Assembly: GCA_031431125.1 (NCBI GenBank)
Contig: JANPCX010000043.1
Span: forward strand, 1-23,645
Source of the DNA: JANPCX01 sp031431125
Lineage (GTDB): Bacteria > Pseudomonadota > Gammaproteobacteria > Burkholderiales > Burkholderiaceae_C
Length of the DNA stretch: 23,645 nt
Direction: 5' to 3'
Under the pieces are notes generated by a model. The model was not told the DNA's origin, did not search any database, and was given only the letters and a program-made list of their open reading frames with translations. This document shows positions 1 to 6,591 of this stretch, one piece after another; the first letter of the stretch is position 1, and every line of letters begins with the position of its first letter. The position numbers and the translations under genes are program-made.

Positions 1-27
1 CCGCCTTACCTTGCCCATCATTTCCAT
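1..27 (-). CDS. istA: IS21-family transposase IstA, N-terminus only
   Basis: Only nine codons are visible, encoding MEMMGKVRR. IS21-family IstA proteins commonly begin with a very similar motif (ME-hydrophobic-hydrophobic-G-K/R-I/V-R-R), followed by the helix-turn-helix that recognises the element ends. The ATG at 27 is preceded by AAAGGTGATCACC, an acceptable ribosome binding site. IstA is the DDE-type transposase that works with the ATPase IstB in replicative transposition. Whether the gene is intact cannot be judged here. Confidence 0.6.
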
Positions 28-159
28 GGTGATCACCTTTTTGCTCCTGCCTAAAACTTAGGCAACAGCGGCTATACACCCTGGTCACTTTTAAACTGAA
101 ATACCTGCGCTTTGGTGAGCAGTTTTCGGCTGGCGTCAACATTGAATGGATCAAAAACA
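1..159 (-). mobile_element. IS21-family insertion sequence, istA-proximal end (partial)
   Basis: Read on the minus strand, an element appears to begin with TGTTTTTG at position 159. IS21-family elements have TG...CA termini. Two related sub-terminal repeats follow: GTTGACGCCAG (130-140) and GTTTAAAAGTGACCAGG (80-96), the kind of multiple terminal repeats this family carries. A gene start typical of istA lies just inside (27 down to 1). Between the repeats and the start is a perfect 7-3-7 palindrome at 48-64 (TGCCTAA, 3 nt, TTAGGCA), which could be an operator or a leader hairpin. The rest of the element, including istB and the other end, is outside the window, so target duplication cannot be checked. 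The family call rests on motif memory. Confidence 0.68.
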
Positions 160-833
160 GCGTTGGCGGCCGATTCCGCGGTGGCGGGCGGGCAGCAAAG
201 GCCTTGCGGCCCTGTGAGGCTCAAACGAATGCGGCGGTGTGCAGCACGCCTCAGCAGGGCTGGGCGCGACGCGTAGTTCGCGTGCTAGCCAGTGGTGTGC
301 GGCGGACTTCGGTCGCAATCGAAGTCGGGCGCGGTGGCGGGCCACGCTTGAAACGCCGTCATAACTACTGGCCCGTGGGCCAAATCCACCTGCTGTGGGT
401 GCGTGTGATGCAAACGCATGCCGACCTCCTCCCATTGCCTTGTTCGAGTCCGGGGCCGCACCTGTGTCGGGCCCGTGGGGTGCTGTCGATGGCGATTTTT
501 CCCTCGCTCTGCACGAAGCACCTGAACCCATGATGCCAGCGCCCTTTTACAAAAAAGGGAAATCTGTGAGATGGAACACAACTGTCACATATGGTTGCAG
601 TCAGTAGGGTTCTATGGGATGGGTGGGGCTTAAGTTGTATCGAACATGGGGTGGTGAGCCACTCCACTGGAGGAAATTGAATGGGGCAGGCGCTCACCGA
701 TTGAAACAATCCCTCAGCTGTTGCTTAGACCACAGGGGGTTTCAACAAGCCTTGTTCGAAGCACAATCCCGCAGCGATCGGATTTGCTGCATCCTTTCAA
801 AGCACAAAGCAGAACGACAACACTTCATCCGCC
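160..833. other. Long gene-poor region between IS end and TPR gene
   Basis: No recognisable protein or RNA family is seen in these roughly 670 bases. The left part (160-480) is GC-rich and full of short palindromes, for example GACTTCG/CGAAGTC separated by 8 nt (307-328) and GGCCC/GGGCC at 370-381. It contains one small ORF with a good ribosome binding site, listed separately. The right part (560-833) is less GC-rich and must contain the promoter of the TPR gene at 834. A weak candidate is TTGAAA near 701 followed after 17 nt by CTTAGA, too poor to call. A hairpin CCCTTTT-ACAA-AAAAGGG lies at 542-559 but has no T-run on either strand. Confidence 0.5.
285..419 (-). CDS. Possible small protein, 44 aa, unknown
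   Basis: The ATG at 419 is preceded by GGGAGGAGGTCGGC, a near-consensus Shine-Dalgarno sequence at good spacing. The reading frame runs 44 codons to TAG and begins MRLHHTHPQQVDLAHG. Third codon positions are rich in G and C, as in real genes nearby. I do not recognise the product: it has no clear membrane segment, is rich in His, Pro and Asp, and has one Cys near the end. It could be a small stand-alone protein, a leader peptide for a gene that the IS21 element (1-159) now separates from it, or the 5' remnant of a gene decayed after insertion. Confidence is limited by the short length. Confidence 0.3.
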   Translation of the reverse strand: MRLHHTHPQQVDLAHGPVVMTAFQAWPATAPDFDCDRSPPHTTG

Positions 834-2051
834 ATGACCAACGACACTTTTGAACCGCCTCAAACCCTGCCCCGTCTGGAGCAGTTGGAGAAGTTTCTCC
901 TCGTGGACCCGACCAATTTGAAACTGCGGCGCGAAACCTTTGAGGCCGCTTTGCAGGTGCGCAATTGGGAACGCGCAGCACACCACCTCGGGATGGCGCA
1001 AGACCAAGTCCGAACGCCGGACCAAACTCAGGCCCGTCTCGAATGGGCACTGAAGGAGGGCGATTTTTGGTTGGCACAAAAAGAATGGTTGCAAGCCAAA
1101 GCGGTGTTGCAGGCCGTGAGTGAACGGGCGGGCGCGCCGCAGGCCTTCAATGATGCGGTTTTGCACAACCTGGCCTACATTGACTTGTGCCAAAACGACG
1201 CAAGCGCTTGCGTGAACCGTTTGGCCCCGCGGTTGGAGGCATCGGTGCAAGAACAGCAGAGCGAGTTGCCACCCGTGGGCGGCCTATTGCAGCAGCTTTG
1301 GTTGCGCGCCCTGCACCACGGCGGCCAAACCGCCCGCGCCTTGCAATGGGCCCAAGCCGCGCAGCAGCTACAACGTTTGGACGTGCTGGCCACCGCAGTG
1401 GCCAGCACCATCGCACTGGATGAAGAGGCGCTGGACCTGGCGCTTCGCTGGTCCAGTGCCGCGCTCCAGCATTGGGAAAAAACATCGGCCGTCAACGCGC
1501 CGCAACAAGGCGGCGTACAGCCGCCGCTCGAAGCCTTGGTCACCCAGGCCTGGCTCGCACTGACCCGAAAAGACGGGGCTTTGGCATCGGACCTGGCACA
1601 GCGGGCTTTGCAGGTTCAGCCCAACGAGGCCCGCGCCTGGTCCGCCTGGGGATATGCCGGCTTGTTGCTGGGCCAGCCGCCTGCGCAGGTGGAGTCGCAT
1701 TTCCAGCAAGCGGTGGTTCTGCAACCCGATGTGCTGGACCACTGGAGCGGGCTGGCGTGGGCGCAGCTGGCGCAACAGCACACCGCCGTGGCGATAGAAA
1801 GCTTGCGCAAAGCATTGGCGTTGGACGCGGCGTTCGCTGAAACCCATGGTGCCCTGGCGCTGGCGCATGCGGTGCAGGGCGAGCGCGAATTGGCGAGCCA
1901 ATACCTTGCCAGTGCGAGGCAGCTCGACCCTCAATGCCATGCGGCTCAGCATGCCCAGTACCTGCTGGACCACCCCGAAGCCACCTTGTCTTTGCAAACG
2001 ACGCTGAGCGAGATTCACAAGTTCTCGCCTGGCTCATCCACACGTCACTGA
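834..2051 (+). CDS. TPR-repeat protein, 405 aa
   Basis: This is a soluble protein with no signal peptide or membrane segment, rich in Ala, Leu and Gln. The pattern of helix pairs spaced by about 34 residues (W..A..L..A....P) is that of tetratricopeptide repeats. The clearest units lie in the C-terminal half, roughly residues 240-370, with signatures such as ALQVQPNEARAWSAWGYA and ALALDAAFAETHGALALAHA. TPR solenoids bind other proteins, and the partner cannot be read from sequence. The start has no strong ribosome binding site but has the gene-like frame from its first codon. The next gene, also TPR, starts 11 nt after the stop, so the two are almost certainly co-transcribed. Longer versions of the second gene's frame overlap this one and are not favoured. 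Confidence 0.85.
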   Translation: MTNDTFEPPQTLPRLEQLEKFLLVDPTNLKLRRETFEAALQVRNWERAAHHLGMAQDQVRTPDQTQARLEWALKEGDFWLAQKEWLQAKAVLQAVSERAGAPQAFNDAVLHNLAYIDLCQNDASACVNRLAPRLEASVQEQQSELPPVGGLLQQLWLRALHHGGQTARALQWAQAAQQLQRLDVLATAVASTIALDEEALDLALRWSSAALQHWEKTSAVNAPQQGGVQPPLEALVTQAWLALTRKDGALASDLAQRALQVQPNEARAWSAWGYAGLLLGQPPAQVESHFQQAVVLQPDVLDHWSGLAWAQLAQQHTAVAIESLRKALALDAAFAETHGALALAHAVQGERELASQYLASARQLDPQCHAAQHAQYLLDHPEATLSLQTTLSEIHKFSPGSSTRH

Positions 2052-2062
2052 ACATTTTTTTC

Positions 2063-2593
2063 ATGAACTCAAACACAGCAGCCACCACCCCGGACACACA
2101 ACAAGCCGACGTTTTGCTGGCACAAGGTTTGGCGGCCAGCCAAGCCGGACAAAGCGAACAAGCCATCGACTGCTGGCAGCGAGCCAGCGCCCATGTGCCC
2201 CATGCGGGCATGCCGCATTTTTTGATTGGTTCGGAGTACGCCGCCCAAGGCAATATCAGCGCGGCCGAAACCGCTTTCGCCAACGCGGTGCTGTTGGCGC
2301 CCGGGCTGTCGTTGGCGCGCTACCAATTGGGTCTGTTGCTCATGAGCACCGACAGAATGGCCACTGCACTCGTGATTTGGCAGCCCTTGTTGATGGTCAG
2401 CGAGGCCGACCCCATCACCCCTGCGCTGGCGCAGTTCGTTCGCGGCCATGCCGCATTGGCACAAAACAACCTGGCGCAGGCGGTGGCGCTTTTTAATGCG
2501 GGCATTGAACTGAACACCACCCATGCGCCCGTCTCAGACGACATTCGTCAACTGATCAAACGTATCGAGGCCATCCAGCCCAATTTAACCTAG
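2063..2593 (+). CDS. TPR-repeat protein, 176 aa
   Basis: A second, shorter TPR-type protein lies directly downstream of the 405-aa one. The frame is open upstream to 1934, but the ATG at 2063 is chosen because it starts just after the previous stop and the repeats begin soon after. Residues 10-45 (ADVLLAQGLAASQAGQSEQA) and 55-90 look like TPR helix pairs; residues around 120-150 (ALAQFVRGHAALAQNNLAQA) give another. The C-terminus ends in a charged helix. No export signal is seen. The tandem arrangement suggests the two products work in one complex. The family is otherwise unrecognised. Confidence 0.8.
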   Translation: MNSNTAATTPDTQQADVLLAQGLAASQAGQSEQAIDCWQRASAHVPHAGMPHFLIGSEYAAQGNISAAETAFANAVLLAPGLSLARYQLGLLLMSTDRMATALVIWQPLLMVSEADPITPALAQFVRGHAALAQNNLAQAVALFNAGIELNTTHAPVSDDIRQLIKRIEAIQPNLT

Positions 2594-2619
2594 ACCCGGC
2601 AGTTGGACGCGCCCCGAAT

Positions 2620-2638
2620 CACAGCCGACTCGGCTGTG
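2620..2638. terminator. Perfect palindrome between convergent genes
   Basis: CACAGCCGA and TCGGCTGTG flank one base, giving a strong hairpin 27 nt after the TPR stop and 82 nt beyond the convergent LysR stop. There is no T-run on either side, so it is not a classical intrinsic terminator, but its location between convergent genes fits a bidirectional stop or RNA-stabilising hairpin. Confidence 0.4.
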
Positions 2639-2719
2639 TAGCGCTGTCACCCAGGAGGTGATGTATCTCGGGCAGAAAAATCTCAATGTTGATCTTGGGT
2701 TGCAGGCAGAAGAAAGTGG

Positions 2720-3613
2720 TCAACTGCCGGCTCTAGGAGCCAGCGCCTGCCTGCAGGCTGCAATGAAGTGGCTGGCCGCCGCGGACAGCGCGCCCGGATG
2801 CAAGAACATGGCACGCACCGCAATGCCTGCCGCCGGTTCAATGGACAGCACTTGCAAGGCGGGCTGAAACCTCTGCGCGCTGATCTCGTCGACCACCGCC
2901 ACACCCAAACCACGAGACGCCAGCTCCAGCGCCACCTGGTGGGTTTTGACGACCAGGGGTGCCGGAAACGCCCACTCATATCGCTGCGCATAGGTTGCGA
3001 CCAAGCGGCCCACCGGGTCGGTGCCCAACAACTCAATCACCGGCATGCTCGACAGCGCTGAGGCATTGATGGTTTTGCCCTTGCGGTATTTACCCAGCAG
3101 CTCAGGCTGCGCCGCGCACACCAAACGACAACTGGCAATGTCTTCGAAACCAACGGCCGGGTGGCTGGGGGGGTCGAACGCAATGCCGACATCGATCTCA
3201 CGCAGCAGCAACCATTGAATCAGTTCGTGGTGGTGGCCAGTGGAAAACTCGCAGCGCAGCTTGGGGTGCCGTGCGTGCAAGGACTGGTAAGCGTCAGGCA
3301 ACAAACCCGCCATGGCAGGGACGGTGCCCACACGCAGCCGCGCTTGGGGCCTGCTGCGCAAGTTAACGGCCGTGCGCCGCACATCGTCAAAGCCCGCATA
3401 GGCCTGCCGGATCGAGGGCGCGAGTTGCAGCAGTTCTTGTGTGGGATGGAGTCGACCTGCATGCCGGCGAAACAGTGCATAACCGATGGTTTGTTCGGCG
3501 TGCTGCAAATGTTTGGTGGCTGAGGGTTGCGAAATACTCAGCAGACGCGCGGCGGCGCTCAAACTGCCCGTTTGCAAAACCGCGTTGATGACTTCGATGT
3601 GGCGCAATTTCAT
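2720..3613 (-). CDS. LysR-family transcriptional regulator, 297 aa
   Basis: Residues 1-60 form the winged helix-turn-helix typical of LysR proteins (MKLRHIEVINAVLQTGSLSA, then a recognition helix with SISQPSATKHLQHAE). Residues 85-290 form the periplasmic-binding-protein-like effector domain. Length is usual for the family. The frame is open 72 codons further upstream, but the ATG at 3613 is chosen because the helix-turn-helix starts exactly there. The N-terminus resembles regulators of opine or amino-acid uptake such as OccR/NocR, but only at recollection level. It is divergent from the solute-binding protein gene at 3905, the classic arrangement in which a LysR protein controls both promoters; the inducer would then plausibly be that protein's ligand. 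Confidence 0.9.
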   Translation of the reverse strand: MKLRHIEVINAVLQTGSLSAAARLLSISQPSATKHLQHAEQTIGYALFRRHAGRLHPTQELLQLAPSIRQAYAGFDDVRRTAVNLRSRPQARLRVGTVPAMAGLLPDAYQSLHARHPKLRCEFSTGHHHELIQWLLLREIDVGIAFDPPSHPAVGFEDIASCRLVCAAQPELLGKYRKGKTINASALSSMPVIELLGTDPVGRLVATYAQRYEWAFPAPLVVKTHQVALELASRGLGVAVVDEISAQRFQPALQVLSIEPAAGIAVRAMFLHPGALSAAASHFIAACRQALAPRAGS

Positions 3614-3904
3614 GCAGCTGACTCTCAATTTCGGTGCCGCGCCGCCGATAAGTCTCAACAAGCGACGTTGGCGCATTCGGTGACGCACGAATTGTGTGCG
3701 TGCACATGTCGTTGCTGCAAGGCTCTGTGTGTTGGCTCGAAGGTGCGTGAAATGGCGGTGCCGTGAATACGCCACGACTGACGCCGGGCAGGCATGCCAA
3801 AAGCTGATACCTGAGTCTGGCAATGGCATGGCCTGCCCTTGAGGCGCTGTCTAGACTGGCTTGACCGATGTTTCTGGTGTTTGCATTGAAGACTGGAGTT
3901 CCTC
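3614..3904. promoter_or_regulatory. Divergent promoter region with imperfect inverted repeat
   Basis: These 291 bases separate the LysR gene from the binding-protein gene and should hold both promoters and the LysR operator. The most visible structure is an inverted repeat: GGGCAGGCATGCCA at 3786-3799 and TGGCATGGCCTGCCC at 3824-3838, which pair apart from one bulged base, around a 24-nt spacer. It lies 67-119 nt before the binding-protein ATG, a plausible operator position. A short LysR-type T-N11-A box cannot be assigned by eye with confidence. No convincing sigma-70 promoter was found. Confidence 0.5.
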
Positions 3905-4876
3905 ATGAAATCGAAAAACTCGCTGACCCGCCTGGCCGCTGCAGGTTTTATCGGTGGCATGTGTTGGAGCCTGACCAGCACCGCGGTGTGGGCACAAACA
4001 CCGGTGGCCGCTCCCTCCGCTACAAGCACCGTCGCCGTCCCTTCGCCACCACCTGCTCGGGCAACGCTGGAACGCATACAAGCCCGCGGCAGCGTCATCA
4101 TTGCGCACCGCGAGGCATCGATACCGATGTCCTATGTGGCCGATGGAAAACCCGTGGGATACAGCCTGGATGTGTGCCACAAAGTTGTCGAGGCCATAGG
4201 CCGCCACTTGAAGATCAAAGACTTGAAGGTGGAGTATGTGCAGGTCACTTCCGCCACACGTTTTGACGTGCTGGAGAAAGGCCAAGCCGACATGGAGTGC
4301 GGCTCCACCACCAACACCGCGGCCCGGCGCCAGCGTGTGGCTTTCACCATTCCCCATTTCATCGCCTCGTCACGCATCGTGGTTCAGAGCAGCAAGCCCT
4401 ACGAGCGAATTGAAGACCTGGACGGCACGGCCGTGGCTTCCACCACGGGCACCACCAACATCGACTCCTTGGCACGCGAAGCGCGGCTGAAAACCATCAG
4501 CATCAAGGTGGAACCTTCCAAAGACCATGCTGAAGGTTTTGGCTGGGTGGTCTCGGGCAAGGTGGAAGGTTTCGCCATGGACGATGTGCTGCTGTTTGGC
4601 CTGCGCGCCAACGCTGCCAAACCACAAGACCTCAAAGTCATCGGTAAGCCCATCACGATCGAACCCTATGCGGTTGCGTTTGAGCGCAACAACCCTGCCT
4701 TCAAGGCCGTGGTCGATGCCGAACTGCGCCGCCTGATTGCCAGCAAAGAGCTGCACCGCATGTACGACAAATGGTTCACCAGCCCCATTCCACCCAAAGG
4801 CATCAACTTAGAGATGCGCATGCCGCATTTGTTGGCGGACTCGTTCAAGTACCCGACGGACTTTGTACCAAATTAA
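3905..4876 (+). CDS. Periplasmic amino-acid-type solute-binding protein, 323 aa
   Basis: Residues 1-30 are a signal peptide (MKSKNSLTRL, hydrophobic core, cleavage likely after AVWA). A Pro/Ala/Ser-rich linker (31-55) precedes a family 3 solute-binding domain (SBP_bac_3 type): GSVIIAHREASIPMSYVADG at the N-lobe, then CHKVVEAIG, DMECGSTTNT and DLDGTAVASTTGTTN. These resemble the glutamate/aspartate binding protein GltI. The ribosome binding site GGAGTTCCTC fits the ATG. No permease or ATPase gene follows; the next 440 bases are non-coding. The protein may serve a transporter encoded elsewhere or act as a sensor ligand-binder. The substrate is not proven by sequence; an acidic or other polar amino acid is likeliest. 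Confidence 0.88.
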   Translation: MKSKNSLTRLAAAGFIGGMCWSLTSTAVWAQTPVAAPSATSTVAVPSPPPARATLERIQARGSVIIAHREASIPMSYVADGKPVGYSLDVCHKVVEAIGRHLKIKDLKVEYVQVTSATRFDVLEKGQADMECGSTTNTAARRQRVAFTIPHFIASSRIVVQSSKPYERIEDLDGTAVASTTGTTNIDSLAREARLKTISIKVEPSKDHAEGFGWVVSGKVEGFAMDDVLLFGLRANAAKPQDLKVIGKPITIEPYAVAFERNNPAFKAVVDAELRRLIASKELHRMYDKWFTSPIPPKGINLEMRMPHLLADSFKYPTDFVPN

Positions 4877-4979
4877 TTCGAGTTTTTTGACCTTGCGGGC
4901 TGATGATGGCTTGCCTCATGGCAAACCGTGACATTTTTGATGCGAGCCTTTGAGCTCCGGACGGTTGGCTGGGACTTTG

Positions 4980-5098
4980 CGGGCGACGTTTTCTCGGCGG
5001 CTTGTCTCACCAAACGTTGAATGCATCTGCCGCTTTTCTTAACAACCGCCAGTGGCACTTCACGGTGTTTGGGGAAACCGCCGAGAAAACGTCGCCCG
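4980..5098. repeat. 119-bp element with perfect 21-bp inverted repeats
   Basis: The 21-base arm at 4980-5000 (starts CGGGCGACGTTTTC) is the exact reverse complement of 5078-5098, around a 77-nt centre. Inside, CCAAAC (about 5010-5015) can pair with GTTTGG (about 5067-5072), so the whole unit could fold as one long interrupted hairpin. It lies alone in a 444-base gene-free stretch between the binding-protein gene and the membrane operon. No target duplication is evident at the edges. A non-autonomous mobile element (MITE-like) or a structured RNA are the main options. Confidence 0.75.
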
Positions 5099-5193
5099 AG
5101 GGCTTGTGGCCACGGTCCGAATCCAGGCCCCACGTCTGCACTTCCGCACCAATGAACCCCTACCCAAATAGGCTGGTGTTGGGTGTTTCTTTG

Positions 5194-5227
5194 CTTACTT
5201 TCTTTGCACCAGTGCAAAGAAAGTGAG
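5194..5227. repeat. Hairpin repeat of the CTTTCTTTGC...GCAAAGAAAG type
   Basis: A 16-bp stem (one G-T wobble) has CTTACTTTCTTTGCAC on one side and GTGCAAAGAAAGTGAG on the other, separated by two bases. From memory, hairpins of this composition recur many times between genes in Comamonadaceae genomes, so it is probably a dispersed REP-like repeat. It could also help end transcription of the minus-strand operon that stops at 5321. The stretch 5228-5320 beside it shows nothing further. Confidence 0.65.
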
Positions 5228-5320
5228 TCGCCATGCCGGGGCGAATTCCCGGTGCGGTGCTTCAAGCAAAGGCAGTCCTCCACGAAGTTCCAGCGCGAAC
5301 GGTTCAAACTTCAACAGCCC

Positions 5321-5665
5321 CTACATCTTGTCGTCCCAATGAAACCGGTGCAGCACCCGGTGCACGATGGGCGTGAACACCAAGGCGGCGGTAACGATGA
5401 ACACCAAACCCGCATACAAGGCATAACACCCAGCGAACAATTTGCCTGCGGTGGTCAGCGGCGGATTCACCGGCCCCATGCCACTAAGCAACATGGCGGC
5501 GTTCAAGAAAGCGTCCACGCCGCTGAGTTGCTCGAAGTGGCGGTAACCCCAGATGCCCACGCCGAGTGAACCCACCAATAAAACGGCGGCCAGCAACACA
5601 TGCCGCGTCAGGCGTTGCAGGAAGTCGCTGCGTGACAAAGGGCGTTTGGTTTTTGACTCGTACAT
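5321..5665 (-). CDS. Small membrane protein resembling an ion-channel pore domain, 114 aa
   Basis: The protein has a basic N-terminus, a membrane helix at about residues 23-42, a re-entrant-like segment (DAFLNAAMLLSGMGPVNPP, 51-69) and a second helix at about 74-103, ending in a basic tail. The layout helix-pore-helix, with TTAGKLFAGCYALYAGLVF after the pore, is that of two-helix potassium-channel domains (Ion_trans_2). The K+ selectivity motif TVGYG is absent; SGMGPV stands in its place. The ATG at 5665 has a strong site, AAGGAGGGGTGCGT. The frame is open much further upstream but overlaps the preceding gene. It follows the DUF2007-type gene by 53 nt, so the two form an operon. Transport activity cannot be inferred. 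Confidence 0.8.
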   Translation of the reverse strand: MYESKTKRPLSRSDFLQRLTRHVLLAAVLLVGSLGVGIWGYRHFEQLSGVDAFLNAAMLLSGMGPVNPPLTTAGKLFAGCYALYAGLVFIVTAALVFTPIVHRVLHRFHWDDKM

Positions 5666-5718
5666 ACGCACCCCTCCTTCTGTGAATGCTGGAGCCTGCC
5701 TCTGGATTCTCGCCGCCT

Positions 5719-6450
5719 TCAGGCGCGCGGGTCCAATGCGGCTGCCAAACTTCCCAGCAGAACCAGGCCCACGAAGGTGAGCAAACCCAGCCACCAAGTC
5801 GGCCGTTTGCGATAACGCACACCAAACTGTTCGGTGATGGTTTTGCTTTGTTGGATGCCTGCCACCCCGTACCACAACCAGCTGAAGGGCATGGCCACGG
5901 CTGCTGCACGCAGGCCGCTGTTCCAACCCCACTGCGATGAACTGACCCAAAACAAACTCGCCCCGGTCACCAGCACGGAGAGCAGCCACCAGATGGCCGC
6001 TCTGCGTTGGGCTGGCGCGTCTCCCAAGGTCACTGCATTGATCCAGTGCAGGGTGCAACTGAACACCGGCGTGAGTGACAAACCCAACCAAAACGCGGAA
6101 TCTGGCCCCCAAAGCGGGCCAGGCGCTTGAGACAGCGCCTTGGCTGGCGTGGTGGGCTCCAACTCAAACTCGCCTGCCTCATACTGTTGCAGCACCTGCG
6201 TCGCTTCGGCCCGTGCGCCTTCCCGCACCAAGACACGAACACCGCCCACCGCATTCATCATGAACGCGTTGGCCTGAACCAAGTTGGCATCGGCCACCAT
6301 GGCCTCTATGCCCGCGGCTTGCAGGCAGTTTTTGATCAAGTAGGCATTGGTGGGCGCAAGCTGTCGTGCGACTGTCACCCAATCACCGTCCTCCCTTGGG
6401 TTGACAGATGCAAGGTCTGGCGCAGCCGTGCTGGTGGGTTGTTGTGTCAC
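5719..6450 (-). CDS. DUF2007-type membrane protein, 243 aa
   Basis: Residues 23-95 (DWVTVARQLAPTNAYLIKNC to LQQYEAGEFEL) match the small alpha/beta fold of DUF2007, annotated as a putative signal-transducing domain. A linker leads to a membrane part with helices at about 118-138, 152-170, 182-198 and 219-237. The start is taken as GTG at 6450 because AAGGGGAGATCTGGC gives a strong ribosome binding site and the upstream extension (to 6531) reads through an inverted-repeat element. It is first in an operon with the channel-like gene downstream. Function is unknown: the soluble domain could sense something and the membrane part relay it, but that is inference. Confidence 0.8.
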   Translation of the reverse strand: MTQQPTSTAAPDLASVNPREDGDWVTVARQLAPTNAYLIKNCLQAAGIEAMVADANLVQANAFMMNAVGGVRVLVREGARAEATQVLQQYEAGEFELEPTTPAKALSQAPGPLWGPDSAFWLGLSLTPVFSCTLHWINAVTLGDAPAQRRAAIWWLLSVLVTGASLFWVSSSQWGWNSGLRAAAVAMPFSWLWYGVAGIQQSKTITEQFGVRYRKRPTWWLGLLTFVGLVLLGSLAAALDPRA

Positions 6451-6489
6451 GCCAGATCTCCCCTTGTTCGGTTGTTGTGTTGCAGCCCC

Positions 6490-6591
6490 AGTGGGCCGTA
6501 ACACTGAAATCGGAAGTCGCCGTCCACGCAACGCCGCAGCGCCCCCTGTATTGCGCGTCCTTCGCCTCCCATTTCAATGTTACGGCCCACT
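6490..6591. repeat. 102-bp element with 21-bp inverted repeats
   Basis: The arm 6490-6510 (AGTGGGCCGTAACACTGAAA...) pairs with 6571-6591 in 20 of 21 positions. The 60-nt centre has further pairing potential (CGCAA with TTGCG), so a transcript would fold into one long stem. The right arm covers two bases of the stop codon of the flavoprotein gene (TAG at 6592-6590), and the left arm lies 40 nt before the GTG of the DUF2007-type gene. It may act as a terminator or RNA-processing signal, or be a small transposed element. There is no T-run after the stem. Confidence 0.72.

Noticed and set aside
2..61. Plus-strand frame ending ITFLLLPKT before TAG, resembling a membrane protein C-terminus
   Set aside because: The same bases read better on the minus strand as an istA start with ribosome binding site and IS21 terminal repeats upstream.
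441..455. TTCGAGTCC, resembling the T-loop of a tRNA or of a permuted tmRNA
   Set aside because: Flanking bases do not form the five-pair T-stem, and no acceptor stem, anticodon arm or tmRNA 5' domain is present nearby.
614..853. 79-codon plus-strand frame before the TPR gene
   Set aside because: No ribosome binding site, no family resemblance, and it overlaps the start of the TPR gene.
1540..2283. 247-codon minus-strand frame opposite the TPR genes
   Set aside because: Shadow of the real coding strand; Cys/Pro/Arg/Ala composition and no ribosome binding site.
2658..2867. 69-codon plus-strand frame with AGGAGGTG before its ATG
   Set aside because: Despite the good ribosome binding site it is mostly antisense to the LysR effector domain and its composition is that of a shadow frame.
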